Of a DNA stretch of 18,588 nt, positions 1 to 9,051 are shown piece by piece (within the stretch, counting starts at the first letter, position 1; every line of letters begins with the position of its first letter). The position numbers and the translations under genes were made by a program. Below the pieces are notes generated by a model. That model saw only the letters and a program-made list of their open reading frames with translations. It made no database searches and was not told where the DNA came from. The stretch is from Clostridiales bacterium (GTDB lineage Bacteria; Bacillota; Clostridia; Oscillospirales; Oscillospiraceae), in assembly GCA_021200895.1 (NCBI GenBank), contig JAJQFX010000203.1:1-18588 (forward strand), written 5' to 3'.

Positions 1-13
1 TAGGGGGAGGGTT

Positions 14-93
14 CTTAGGGAGGGGCGAGGCCCCGAAGCCCCTCCCTAAGCCGCCCTCTTTTGTTACTTTTCTCGGCGGAGCGAGAAAAGTAA
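14..93. repeat. Two adjacent perfect hairpins, probable dispersed intergenic repeat
   Basis: Two perfect inverted repeats lie side by side. The first pairs CTTAGGGAGGGGC (14-26) with its reverse complement (38-50), a 13-bp stem with an 11-nt loop. The second pairs TTACTTTTCTCG (64-75) with CGAGAAAAGTAA (82-93), a 12-bp stem with a 6-nt loop. Neither is followed by a clean T-run in the position expected for a simple terminator. Two GC-rich or T/A-mirrored hairpins in an intergenic region resemble the short mobile or REP-like repeats scattered in Oscillospiraceae genomes. That assignment is inference, because only one copy is visible here. Confidence 0.45.
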
Positions 94-197
94 GCCATGC
101 CCTGGCAAGGGCAAACGCTTTATTTCCTTCCGGTATCTGTATCTAAGGAGCCCCCCAAGCTGAACAATACGGCGCCTTCCGCCAATGGCAGCCGCAT

Positions 198-245
198 AAA
201 AAACAACCGGACTGTGCAAGCGTGATTCCGCCGCACAGTCCGGTT
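198..245 (-). terminator. Intrinsic terminator of the mutS2 operon
   Basis: A perfect 13-bp inverted repeat (205-217 paired with 233-245, 15-nt loop) is followed on the minus strand by a run of six T (203 down to 198), one base after the stem. It lies about 20 bases beyond the mutS2 stop, where the long minus-strand operon should end. On the plus strand there is only a TTTT run, so it works mainly for the minus strand. Confidence 0.85.
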
Positions 246-266
246 TTATCCGGGATGGAAAATGAT

Positions 267-2642
267 TTATTTCAGCTCAACCACCGTCACGCCGGTCTCT
301 CCCTCGCCGTAGCGGCCCAGGCGGTAGCGCTTCACATACTTGCAGGTCTTTAAATACTGCTGGACGGCGGCGCGCAGCGCCCCGGTGCCCTTGCCGTGGA
401 TGATGGTCACGGTGGTCATATGGGCCATCACCGCATTGTCCAGGTACTGCTCCACCACGGCCAGGGCCTCGTCCGCCGTCATGCCCCGGATGTCCAGCTC
501 CTGGCGGCTGGGGGCGGCGTGGACGTTGGCGTGAACCTGACCGGCGGGGCGCTTGGGCTTCCCCGTCTGCTTCTGCTGTTCCACCACCCGAACGTCCTCC
601 TGCTTGGCGGTGATGTTCAGGATGCCGGCCTGGAGCTGGAGGGTGCCGTCCTTGTTTACGGCCAGCACCTCGGCCCTGGCGCGGGTCTTGACCAGCTCCA
701 CCGTGTCCCCCTGGACAGCCGGGCGGCTGGCGGGCAGCTCCGGCAGAGAGGCCCCCTGGCCCAGGGCGGCCTCCGCCTCGTTCAGCTTCCGGCGGAGGGC
801 GGCCCGTTCCTCGTTGTCATTCTGCCAGTCCTGCTGACCCTGGCGCTGGCGCTTTTTCAGGTTGTCCAGCTCGTGGAACACCACGTTGGAGGTGGCTCTG
901 GCGTCGGCCAGGATTTGCCGGGCCTCGGCGTTGGCCTTGTCCACCACCTTGGCCCGTTCCTGCTCGATTTTCTCCCGGTACTGGGCGGAGACAGCGGCGT
1001 CCGCCTCCATCTGGCGGCGCAGGCGCTCGCTCTCCCGGCGCTCCGCCTCCATCTTCTGGCGCTGCCCCTCCAGCTGGGAGAGGATGTCCTCAAACTGGAT
1101 GTTCTGGCTGTCCATCCGCTCCATGGCGTGGTCAATGACGTGCTCCGGCAGACCCAGCCGCCGGGAGATGGCAAAGGCGTTGGACTTCCCCGGCAGGCCG
1201 ATGAGCAGGCGATAGGTGGGCTGGAGGGTCTCCACGTCGAACTCGCAGGAGGCGTTTTGAACACCGGGCGTTGTCATGGCATACTGCTTCAACTCCGCGT
1301 AATGGGTGGTGGCAATCAGCTTTGCCCCCAGGGCCCGGGATTCCTCGATGATGGCCACGGCCAGGGCCGCGCCCTCTACGGGGTCGGTGCCTGCCCCCAG
1401 CTCATCGTAGAGCAGCAGCGTCCGGTCGTCCGCCTCCTCCAGAATCTTCACCACGTTGGTGATGTGGGAGGAGAAGGTGGAGAGGGACTGCTCGATGGAC
1501 TGTTCGTCCCCGATGTCGGCCAGCACCTCCCGGAACACGGAGAAGGTGCTGCCATCCGCCACCGGCAGGTGGAGGCCGCACTGGGCCATCAGGGTCAGCA
1601 GCCCCGCCGTTTTCAGCGTCACCGTCTTGCCGCCGGTGTTGGGGCCGGTGATGACCAGGGTGTCAAAGTCGCTGCCCAGCCGCAGGTCGATGGGTACCGC
1701 CGTCTTGGGGTCCAGCAGGGGGTGGCGGGCCTTTTGGAAGGAGAAGCTGCCGTCCTCGCTGAGGGTCGGCTCCATGCCCCACATCCGGGTGCTGAGTTTG
1801 GCCCGGGCGAAAATCACGTCTAGCTCCACCAACAGCTGGTAGTCCAGCAGAATATCCCCCTGGAAGGAGGCGGCCTCGGCGGAGAGGGCCGCCAGGATGT
1901 GGGCGATCTCCACCTCCTCCTTGGTCAGCAGTTCCCGCAGCTCGTTGTTGGCCTGCACCGCCGCCATGGGCTCGATGAAGTAGGTGGAGCCGGTGGCGGA
2001 CACGTCATGCACCAGCCCCGGCACGCTGCTCTTAAACTCCGCCTTCACCGGCACCACGAACCGATCCTGCCGAATGGTGATGATGGGCTCCTGCAAATAC
2101 TTCGCCGCGCTGGAGGAAATCAGCTTTTGCAACACCTCCCGGGCCTTGCCGGTGCTGAGGCGGATGTGGCGGCGGATGTCCGCCAGCTCCGGGCTGGCGT
2201 TATCGGCGATCTCCTCCTCGGAGAGGATAGCGCCGTAAATCTTGTCCTCCAGGTAGCGGTTCACCCGGAGGGGGCGGAACATCCCGTCCAGCACGGTGGG
2301 GTTTTCCCCCACGCCGTCATAGGCGGCCACCTCCCGGGCGGTGCGCAGCACCGCCGCAATGTCCAATAGCTCCCTGGGGTTCAGGCTGCCCCCCAGGTCT
2401 GCCCGCTGTAAGGAAGCCGTCACCGGCTTCACGTTAGCCAGGGCCGGAGGGCCATTCAAATCCATCATGTTCCGGGCGGCGGTGGTCTCCGCCTGGAGGC
2501 GCAGCACCTCCGCCTCCTCCACCGAGGGGCGCAGGCTGCGGCACTGCTCCTTGCCATCTGCGCTGACCGCCTGGGCCGCCAGCAGTTCCAGCACCCGGGG
2601 CAGCTCCAGGGTGCGGATAGATTTTTCAAATAAGTCTGTCAT
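267..2642 (-). CDS. mutS2: Endonuclease MutS2 / ribosome-splitting ATPase
   Basis: At 791 residues this is a normal-length MutS2. An N-terminal core and clamp region (about 1-320) is followed by the MutS-type ATPase. Walker A is GPNTGGKT (residues 333-340), the conserved STFSSHI lies at 388-394, and Walker B is in DELGAGTDP (413-421). A charged coiled coil (about 510-620) and a linker lead to a C-terminal Smr nuclease domain with LDIRG (716-720) and HGKGTG (749-754). The MutS mismatch-recognition domain I is absent, as in all MutS2. The family is known for suppressing homologous recombination and, in Bacillus, for sensing collided ribosomes and splitting them with its ATPase; the Smr domain is the nuclease. 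It is the last gene of the minus-strand operon, 52 bases after recO, and is followed by a terminator. No separate promoter is evident in the gap. Confidence 0.97.
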   Translation of the reverse strand: MTDLFEKSIRTLELPRVLELLAAQAVSADGKEQCRSLRPSVEEAEVLRLQAETTAARNMMDLNGPPALANVKPVTASLQRADLGGSLNPRELLDIAAVLRTAREVAAYDGVGENPTVLDGMFRPLRVNRYLEDKIYGAILSEEEIADNASPELADIRRHIRLSTGKAREVLQKLISSSAAKYLQEPIITIRQDRFVVPVKAEFKSSVPGLVHDVSATGSTYFIEPMAAVQANNELRELLTKEEVEIAHILAALSAEAASFQGDILLDYQLLVELDVIFARAKLSTRMWGMEPTLSEDGSFSFQKARHPLLDPKTAVPIDLRLGSDFDTLVITGPNTGGKTVTLKTAGLLTLMAQCGLHLPVADGSTFSVFREVLADIGDEQSIEQSLSTFSSHITNVVKILEEADDRTLLLYDELGAGTDPVEGAALAVAIIEESRALGAKLIATTHYAELKQYAMTTPGVQNASCEFDVETLQPTYRLLIGLPGKSNAFAISRRLGLPEHVIDHAMERMDSQNIQFEDILSQLEGQRQKMEAERRESERLRRQMEADAAVSAQYREKIEQERAKVVDKANAEARQILADARATSNVVFHELDNLKKRQRQGQQDWQNDNEERAALRRKLNEAEAALGQGASLPELPASRPAVQGDTVELVKTRARAEVLAVNKDGTLQLQAGILNITAKQEDVRVVEQQKQTGKPKRPAGQVHANVHAAPSRQELDIRGMTADEALAVVEQYLDNAVMAHMTTVTIIHGKGTGALRAAVQQYLKTCKYVKRYRLGRYGEGETGVTVVELK

Positions 2643-2694
2643 ACCTCTTTTTCCTCGTGTGCGCCCAGAATGTACAATATAGCGTTCGATTCCT

Positions 2695-3462
2695 TTATGA
2701 TATTGTTCCGTTCTCCGGGGCGACCTGCCGATAAAATTCTAATGTACGGAAGCTGCGCTCCATCTGGGTTAGCAGGAAGGACTCACAGGCCCGGCTCATC
2801 CGGGCCTGGGCCTCCGGGCTGAGACGGTAGGAGAACAGCTTTTTCTTCTCGCAGCCTGCCACATGGCGCATGGCGGCCAGGGAGGCCCCATCCAGCGCCG
2901 CAGAGACCCCGTCCTCCGTGGGGAGGGGGCAGCGCCTGCAATGGAGCAGACCGGAGCGAAGCTGGAGGGCCGGTTTCTCCGGCGCCTCCCGTCCGCAGAC
3001 CGCGCACCGCTCCAGCCTGGGCCGGTAGCCGGAAATACACATGGCCCGCAGTTCAAAGGTGGCCTTCACCAGCGCCAGGGGCCGCTCTGTGGCCTCCATG
3101 ACGTAAAGGCTGTTCAGCAGGAGGGCCAGCATTTCCTCATTGGGGAGGCCCTCCTCCGTCAGAAGCTCCGTCAGCTCCGCAAAATAGCTGCCCAGGGCCA
3201 GCCGCTCCAGGTCGCTGCGCACCCGGCGGAACTCCCGTTCCGTGGCGGCCTCGGTCAGCGTCCAGCGGCCCCGGTACTCGCTGAGGGTCATCTCCGACCA
3301 AATCAGCAGCTGAGCGGCGGCGGAGACGCCGCCGCCCTTCTTCCGGCTCCCGCGGGCAGATACCGTCATTTGGCCGTTTTTATCGGTCAAAACAGTCAGC
3401 ATCTTGTCCGATTCCTTGTATGCAACCTCTCTCAGGACGATTCCGTGTACGACCTGCCGCAT
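2695..3462 (-). CDS. recO: DNA repair protein RecO
   Basis: The protein has 255 residues from the ATG at 3462. RecO loads RecA onto SSB-coated DNA with RecF and RecR and can anneal strands. The N-terminal OB fold opens with MRQVVHGIVLREVAYKESDK and continues through the SARGSRKK segment. A helical C-terminal domain carries a zinc knuckle (CAVCG, then CRRC about 20 residues on). The frame is open further upstream (to an ATG at 3549), but those 29 extra residues are not RecO-like and come from the other frame of yqzL, so the start at 3462 was chosen. It is preceded by a purine-rich GGTGGAAGGG. The first 83 bases overlap the end of yqzL in another frame, which suggests coupled translation. Era, YqzL and RecO are neighbours in the same order in Bacillus. 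Confidence 0.95.
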   Translation of the reverse strand: MRQVVHGIVLREVAYKESDKMLTVLTDKNGQMTVSARGSRKKGGGVSAAAQLLIWSEMTLSEYRGRWTLTEAATEREFRRVRSDLERLALGSYFAELTELLTEEGLPNEEMLALLLNSLYVMEATERPLALVKATFELRAMCISGYRPRLERCAVCGREAPEKPALQLRSGLLHCRRCPLPTEDGVSAALDGASLAAMRHVAGCEKKKLFSYRLSPEAQARMSRACESFLLTQMERSFRTLEFYRQVAPENGTIS

Positions 3463-3556
3463 ACCCTTCCACCCTTTCCGTCCGCTTGGCATACAGATAG
3501 GCCTCCGGCAAGCCGGTGGCCAGGAACAGCCGCCAGCTCCGCTGCGCATCCAGCAT
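3380..3556 (-). CDS. yqzL: YqzL-like small protein, overlapping recO
   Basis: A 58-codon gene starts at the ATG at 3556 behind a strong GGGAGGGG Shine-Dalgarno site 5 bases away. The protein begins MLDAQRSWRLFLATGLPEAY, which matches the YqzL-like family pattern: MLD start, a W..F..TG motif, then a Y-rich segment. In Bacillus yqzL also sits between era and recO. Function is unknown. The family is usually under 50 residues. Here the frame runs 83 bases into recO before stopping at TAA (3380-3382), so the last 27 or so residues (from about residue 32) share DNA with the RecO N-terminus and are probably not conserved. The conserved core, start signal and synteny make the gene convincing; the length of the tail is the doubtful part. 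Confidence 0.85.
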   Translation of the reverse strand: MLDAQRSWRLFLATGLPEAYLYAKRTERVEGYAAGRTRNRPERGCIQGIGQDADCFDR

Positions 3557-3635
3557 AGTAACCCCTCCCGCTGCGGTTAGGATGTGCAGGAGGGCGGCGG
3601 TCTATGGCTGGAAACTTTTGTGGCAGCCGACGGGC

Positions 3636-4532
3636 CTACTCGTCCCGATAGCCGAAGTTCTGGACGGCCATCAGATCGTCCCGCCAGTTCTCCTTCACCT
3701 TCACCCAGGTGGTCAGGAACACCTTGGTGCCCATGAACCGCTCCATGTCAATGCGGGCAGAGGTGGAGATACGCTTGAGCATATCCCCGTGCTTGCCGAT
3801 GATGATGCCCTTGTGGTTGGCCTTTTCGCAGTAGATGGTGGCCTCGCAGTCGATGATGCCGCTGTCCCGCTCGGAGAATTTCGTGATTTCCACTGCAGTG
3901 CCGTGGGGGATCTCCTGGTTCAGGTTCATCAGCATTTTTTCCCGCAAAATCTCCGCCATGACCTGCTTCTCCGGCTGGTCGGTGGTCATGTCCTGGGGGA
4001 ACAGCTCCGGCCCCTCCGGCAGGAACCGCTCCAGCACCTGGAGCAGCTCGTCCACACCGTCCCGCTTCAGGGCGGAGAGAGGGACGACGTCCGCAAAGTC
4101 ATGGAGCGCCTGATAGGCGGCGATGACCTCCAGCACCTTCTCCTTCTGCTCCAGCGTGTCCACCTTGTTGATGACCAGCACGGCGGGGACGCCGATGGCT
4201 TTGATACGGCGCATCAGCTCCTTCTCCTGCTCCCCCGGCGTGGGCACCGGCTCCACCACCAGCACCGCCGCGTCCACATCGTTGATGGAGGCCCGGACGA
4301 CCCCTTCCATATACTCGCCCAGGCGGTTGCGCGCCTTATTTAACCCCGGCGTATCGGTAAAGACGAACTGCTTGTCCCCTCTGGTGACGATGCCGCAGAT
4401 GCGGTTTCGGGTGGTCTGGGGCTTGTGGCTGACGATGGCGATTTTCTCCCCCACCAGCGCGTTCAGCAGGGTGGATTTGCCCACGTTGGGGCGGCCCACG
4501 ATGGTGATGATACCTGACTTTTTGATTTCCAT
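3636..4532 (-). CDS. era: GTPase Era
   Basis: This 298-residue protein is the usual length for Era, the essential GTPase that binds the 3' end of 16S rRNA and checks 30S subunit assembly. The GTPase domain has G1 GRPNVGKS (13-20), G3 DTPGL (60-64) and G4 NKVD (122-125). The C-terminal KH RNA-binding domain carries GKHG (246-249). It starts only 4 bases after the stop of the YcxB-like gene upstream and is followed after 79 bases by yqzL. Standing in one operon with ybeY, which acts on the same 16S 3' end, gives a coherent ribosome-maturation group. Confidence 0.98.
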   Translation of the reverse strand: MEIKKSGIITIVGRPNVGKSTLLNALVGEKIAIVSHKPQTTRNRICGIVTRGDKQFVFTDTPGLNKARNRLGEYMEGVVRASINDVDAAVLVVEPVPTPGEQEKELMRRIKAIGVPAVLVINKVDTLEQKEKVLEVIAAYQALHDFADVVPLSALKRDGVDELLQVLERFLPEGPELFPQDMTTDQPEKQVMAEILREKMLMNLNQEIPHGTAVEITKFSERDSGIIDCEATIYCEKANHKGIIIGKHGDMLKRISTSARIDMERFMGTKVFLTTWVKVKENWRDDLMAVQNFGYRDE

Positions 4533-4536
4533 AGCG

Positions 4537-5127
4537 TTATGATTCCCTGTTCTTTCGTTTGTTCCGCTTGGCCGCCCTGCGCTCCGCCTTCACCTCATCG
4601 TCGGTGCGGATGCGCACGTTGGCGTCCAGCAGCTCCCGCAGCGCCTTGCGCTGCTTCATGTTGAATTGCTTCTTCGGCACCACGATGGGGTTGCCGGTAA
4701 CGTCCAGGCAGAAGAAGTCGTTCTCCTCCCACCAGCTGGTGACGGTATCCCACTCAAAGACACCGTCCTCCCCGTCGTAGGAGGCGTGAATGCCGTCCTC
4801 CCCAAAGTCATAGAACCAGTGGGTGCCCAGGCTCTTGCGCAGCTTGACGGTGGCGTTCTTCATGGGGTCGGTGTTGGCATAGAACAGTACCGTACCGCTC
4901 ATCACCACCAGCATCACCCCCACCAGGGGGTTGCCGTTCAAATCGTCCGACATCCCGCTGTCGATCCAGGACCAGAGATACCAGCCCGCCAGCACCAGCA
5001 GCACCACGGCCAGCAGGTTTAGCAGCAGGCGGCGGTGAGGATACTTGCCGTTCTCCCGCTCCACGGAAATCTCCGCCAGCTTCTTTACCACCGCCTCGTC
5101 AATGACGGTTTCCGAATGTATGGTCAT
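4537..5127 (-). CDS. YcxB-like membrane protein (first of a tandem pair)
   Basis: This 196-residue protein has unknown function. Two hydrophobic segments (about 34-53 and 68-86) form a membrane hairpin, after a short polar N-terminus. The C-terminal half is a small beta-rich domain with F.EDGI, then a W.TV..WWE..D.F.L.V turn and a final K.FN..QRKALREL helix. That is the signature of the YcxB-like (PF14317-type) C-terminal domain. A very basic tail of about 20 residues rich in Lys and Arg (about 177-196) follows. The gene starts behind AAGGAG, 13 bases after its paralogue, and ends 4 bases before era, so it must be co-transcribed with it. The family assignment is from pattern recognition; the role of YcxB proteins is not known. 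Confidence 0.8.
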   Translation of the reverse strand: MTIHSETVIDEAVVKKLAEISVERENGKYPHRRLLLNLLAVVLLVLAGWYLWSWIDSGMSDDLNGNPLVGVMLVVMSGTVLFYANTDPMKNATVKLRKSLGTHWFYDFGEDGIHASYDGEDGVFEWDTVTSWWEENDFFCLDVTGNPIVVPKKQFNMKQRKALRELLDANVRIRTDDEVKAERRAAKRNKRKNRES

Positions 5128-5140
5128 TGCTTCGCTCCTT

Positions 5141-5860
5141 TTACAGCTGGCAGTTGGAGACGTGCTCCAGCATCAGCAGCTCCACGGTGTTGCGCTCGCT
5201 GTCCGTCAGGTTGGCCACCTTCACCACCACGTCGCTGTTCTTTACCTCAAGGACGTAGTAGCCGTCCTCCAGCCACGCCTTGGCCACCGTGCCCCAGGCG
5301 ATGCAGGGGTCGGAGGTGCTGGGGCCCACATGGATGCCGTCCTCGGCAAAGGTGTAATCCCACACCTGCCCCTCGGACCGCTCCAGCCGCTTCCGGGCGC
5401 TGCGCTCGCTGCTGCTCCAATAGGACTGGAACAGCATTGCGGCCACCACTATCAGCACGATGCCCACAATATCCTGCCCATACACCAGGCAGCCGACGCC
5501 TGCCGCCGCCGCTACGATAATGCCAATCAGCAGGTTCCGGCGGGTGCTCTTCTTCGCCTGGCGCAGCTGCACCTTCAGGATGAAGTCCAGCAGCTCGCCG
5601 TCAATGGTGGTCTTGGTGGTGACGACCTGAGAGGCGGGTTCATAATTGTCCTCGTCCGCTTCCTCGTCGTCCTCATCCTCATCGTCCTCATCGGCGGCTT
5701 CGGCATCGTATTCCTCCGCCAGAGCTGCGCCGTCCCCGGTTTCAGCCAGGGCCTGCTGGGCGTCCTCCGGCGCTTCCTCGTCGGTCAGCGCTTCTTCCTC
5801 CGCTTCCAGCGCGGTCTGTTCCAGCTGGCTTTCGTCCTTCTGCGTTGTTTCCTTGTCCAT
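5141..5860 (-). CDS. YcxB-like membrane protein with acidic N-terminal tail (second of the pair)
   Basis: The protein has 239 residues. The first 75 or so are a low-complexity, strongly acidic, presumably disordered region (an EEAEDEDDEDEDD-like run). Then come a short basic stretch, two hydrophobic segments (about 105-145) and a C-terminal YcxB-like domain: WDYTFAEDGIHV, an AWGTV..AWLEDGYYVLEV core, and an L..SERNTVELL helix. It shares this architecture with the downstream gene, so the two look like diverged tandem duplicates. The acidic tail of this one and the basic tail of the other would have opposite charges, which might allow them to pair; that is inference only. The gene lies 42 bases after ybeY in the operon. 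No enzymatic motif is visible. Confidence 0.78.
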   Translation of the reverse strand: MDKETTQKDESQLEQTALEAEEEALTDEEAPEDAQQALAETGDGAALAEEYDAEAADEDDEDEDDEEADEDNYEPASQVVTTKTTIDGELLDFILKVQLRQAKKSTRRNLLIGIIVAAAAGVGCLVYGQDIVGIVLIVVAAMLFQSYWSSSERSARKRLERSEGQVWDYTFAEDGIHVGPSTSDPCIAWGTVAKAWLEDGYYVLEVKNSDVVVKVANLTDSERNTVELLMLEHVSNCQL

Positions 5861-5902
5861 GATAGTAGTCCTTTCGTGTGAGATTGCGCACGGATGCCCC
5901 GT

Positions 5903-6397
5903 TTATGCCCGTGGGATGCCGACGCTTGCCATAATTGCCTCTTCTCTCGCTCTCATCTGACGCTTCATGGGGCCGTCCTCCCCGTCCATATGGTCATAGC
6001 CCAGCAGGTGCAGCACGGAATGGACGCTGAGGTACCCCAGCTCCCGCTCTACGCTGTGGCCGTACTCCTCCGCCTGGGCCACCGCCCGCTGGTAGGAAAT
6101 CACCATGTCCCCCAGGGGCAGCAGTCCCGTCTCCGGATCTGTCTCCGCGTCCTCCTCTGTGGGCGGGGTGCCAGGGGTGAAGTAGAACATGGGGAAGGAC
6201 AGCACGTCGGTGGGGGCGTCTACCTCCCGCTGCTCCAGGTTGATTTGGTGGATGCCTTCGTCGTCGGTGATGAGCACGTCCACCTCACAGGGGACGGCCA
6301 CGCCCTCCGCCTCCAGCGCTGTGGTGATGCACCGTTTCAGCAGCCCCTCATAGGGGAAGCCCTCCACGTCAGAGGATAGCAAAATTTCATGTTCCAT
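5903..6397 (-). CDS. ybeY: Endoribonuclease YbeY (16S rRNA maturation)
   Basis: This 164-residue protein is the usual size for YbeY, a single-strand RNase that helps process the 3' end of 16S rRNA and takes part in ribosome quality control. The zinc-binding catalytic motif HSVLHLLGYDH gives His126, His130 and His136. The upstream family motif TDVLSFP is at 63-69 and GD.VIS at about 97-101. An acidic loop (about 74-91) is inserted between them. It is six bases downstream of phoH, the conserved partner gene, and upstream of the YcxB-like pair and era. Confidence 0.97.
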   Translation of the reverse strand: MEHEILLSSDVEGFPYEGLLKRCITTALEAEGVAVPCEVDVLITDDEGIHQINLEQREVDAPTDVLSFPMFYFTPGTPPTEEDAETDPETGLLPLGDMVISYQRAVAQAEEYGHSVERELGYLSVHSVLHLLGYDHMDGEDGPMKRQMRAREEAIMASVGIPRA

Positions 6398-6403
6398 CCT
6401 GTC

Positions 6404-7390
<987 letters not shown>

Positions 7391-7396
7391 ATGGGT

Positions 7397-8623
7397 TCAC
7401 TCCGTTTCCTCCTGCGGCTCTGTCTCTTCCGCCACAGGCGCTTCCTTTGCAATGTCCTCCAGGCAGGACGCCTCCAGCGTCACCGTCAGGGTATCCTCTG
7501 CCTCCGTCACCGTCCAGTTCCGGCCCAGCACCTGGCCCTCCCCCAGGATGGCGGTCAGCCGGGTTTCCAGCCGGGCCTTCAGGTAGGCCTCGGCGGAGGC
7601 TGCGGAGACGGCTGTCTCTGTCTCGCTGTAAGGCGTCACCGTCTCCGCCTCCCAGGTCAGGGGGAGGACGATACCGCCGGGCAGGGTCAGGGGCCACGTC
7701 CTTTTTATTTTATCACAGTTCCCCATGGAATTGCTACTGTTTTGACGAAATTTAATGACTTTTTTCCCGAGCCGCAGGCTGTAAACGGTGTTGCTGCCCG
7801 CTGCGGCGTCGATGGTGGCCGCCTGGAGGGGCGTTTTCGCCGTCAGGGTGCGCTCCGTCAGCGCCCATACCTCCCCCCGGGCGTGGGTGGTGCTGGTGAA
7901 GGTCTGCCCGTCGCTCCACTCCGCCGGTTCGTACACTGACAGATGGGAGATCAGCACCTCCCCCGCCAGCACCGCGTCCCCCTCTGCCACGGAGACGCTG
8001 CCGGAGAAGGCGTTCACATCCACCACCACCCCGTCCCGGGTGGCCACCACGTCGGTGAGGGTGTCCTCGTCCCGCAGTTCCGGCGCCTCCACCGCCTCCC
8101 GCACCACTACCTCGGCGTACACCCCGGAGATGTTGACGGCCAGGAAGCTCAGCTCCGGCAGGGCCTCCAGCATTCGGTTGGATAAATCCCGCTCATCCAC
8201 CGTCGGCCCATAGGTGCCAAATCCGAAGCCCAGCTCCTCCAGTTCGGTCAAAATGACGGAATCCGGCACGATGTCATTTCCCGTCACCTTTACCACCAAA
8301 ATGAATCGGGAGAGAACTGCCGCCGTCAGGGCGCTGAGGGCCAGCCCGGCCAGCAGGGCGTACCTCCGGCGGAAGGAGAAGAGAAAGACCGGCAGCCCCC
8401 CGCCGCCCACCCGCCGGACAGTACAGCCCGCCTTTTCCGCCAGCCGCCTGGCCCGGCGCAGATCCCACAGGGCCACCGTCAGCCGCAGCGCCGTCTGGGA
8501 GCGGACTTCGACCTTCCAAAATCCTAACCCCTCCACGCTGCACAGGTTCAAAAATCGCTCCGGGAACGGCCCGGAAATCTCCAATCGTGCGCTCCCCCGC
8601 AGGAAATTGACCCACTTTTGCAT
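7397..8623 (-). CDS. yqfD: Sporulation protein YqfD
   Basis: This 408-residue protein of the YqfD family belongs to the sporulation gene set made in the mother cell under sigma-E in Bacillus; its biochemical role is unclear. A cytoplasmic N-terminal domain (about 1-85) is followed by one membrane segment (about 88-109). A large extracytoplasmic part comes next, with the family's VTGN..VP, VDE.DLSNRMLE..PELSFLAVNI.G and VVVR.AVEAPE stretches and a VV.VNAFSG.V.V..GD.V..G..LI biotin-carrier-like segment. The start follows yqfC by 31 bases. The C-terminus is an acidic tail ending EETEPQEETE. The pairing with yqfC and phoH is the conserved order. Confidence 0.93.
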   Translation of the reverse strand: MQKWVNFLRGSARLEISGPFPERFLNLCSVEGLGFWKVEVRSQTALRLTVALWDLRRARRLAEKAGCTVRRVGGGGLPVFLFSFRRRYALLAGLALSALTAAVLSRFILVVKVTGNDIVPDSVILTELEELGFGFGTYGPTVDERDLSNRMLEALPELSFLAVNISGVYAEVVVREAVEAPELRDEDTLTDVVATRDGVVVDVNAFSGSVSVAEGDAVLAGEVLISHLSVYEPAEWSDGQTFTSTTHARGEVWALTERTLTAKTPLQAATIDAAAGSNTVYSLRLGKKVIKFRQNSSNSMGNCDKIKRTWPLTLPGGIVLPLTWEAETVTPYSETETAVSAASAEAYLKARLETRLTAILGEGQVLGRNWTVTEAEDTLTVTLEASCLEDIAKEAPVAEETEPQEETE

Positions 8624-8654
8624 ACGTCACCCACCGTCTTGATTCGCAGTTTGA

Positions 8655-8933
8655 TTATTCTAATTGGATGCTTTTGATGCTCCCGGTGATGAACAGGGCG
8701 TCCGCGCTCATGGAGCGCAGCTCCAGCCCCTCCCCCTGGATGCGTATAAGGAGTTTCCCGCCGCTGACGCTGATTTCCTCACTGCCATAGGCGATGATGC
8801 CCCGGTGGTTCTCCATCCGCAGCTGGCCGCTGCCGTACAGTTCCAGCACCGGCGTTCCCGGCGCCAGTTCCGGCGGCAGGGAAAGCGCGTCCGCAGTTTG
8901 CTCTAAAATTTTCCACCGCTCCCCGCGTGCCAT
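8655..8933 (-). CDS. yqfC: Sporulation protein YqfC (YabP/YqfC family)
   Basis: A 92-residue cytoplasmic protein of the YabP/YqfC family. The conserved parts are LELYG.GQLRMENHRGII.Y..EEI and the closing L.I.G..L.L..MS.D.LFI.G.I.SI, near the end of the protein. It is a mother-cell sporulation gene in Bacillus and is found directly upstream of yqfD, as here. The start ATG at 8933 follows an AAAGGGGGCGG site. It is the first gene of the minus-strand operon and is divergent from nrdD. Confidence 0.92.
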   Translation of the reverse strand: MARGERWKILEQTADALSLPPELAPGTPVLELYGSGQLRMENHRGIIAYGSEEISVSGGKLLIRIQGEGLELRSMSADALFITGSIKSIQLE

Positions 8934-8953
8934 AAAACCGCCCCCTTTCTGCC

Positions 8954-8981
8954 ATCCTATGCGCCTGGGGCGGAAATGTTG
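8954..8981 (-). promoter_or_regulatory. Possible sigma-E promoter of yqfC
   Basis: On the minus strand, CAACATT (8981-8975) matches 5 of 7 bases of the sigma-E -35 pattern KMATATT. CATAGGAT (8961-8954) matches 6 of 8 bases of the -10 pattern CATACAAT. The spacer is 13 bp, one short of the usual 14. A start a few bases after the -10 would leave a leader of roughly 13 bases with the Shine-Dalgarno site. yqfC is a sigma-E gene in Bacillus, which supports the reading, but the match alone is weak. Confidence 0.3.
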
Positions 8982-9051
8982 TCACTCTGCGGGAAAACCG
9001 GTTTATCGCGATACCTTTTTCGCGCCTTTGTGCAATTTGCCGAATTCTCGC

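Noticed and set aside
396..1823. A 475-codon plus-strand frame opposite mutS2
   Set aside because: It mirrors mutS2, which has its complete ATPase motifs on the minus strand. The antisense product is repetitive in Leu, Gly, Val and His and has no family pattern.
3463..3549. RecO start at 3549
   Set aside because: The additional 29 residues are the other frame of yqzL and do not resemble RecO. The family N-terminus starts at 3462.
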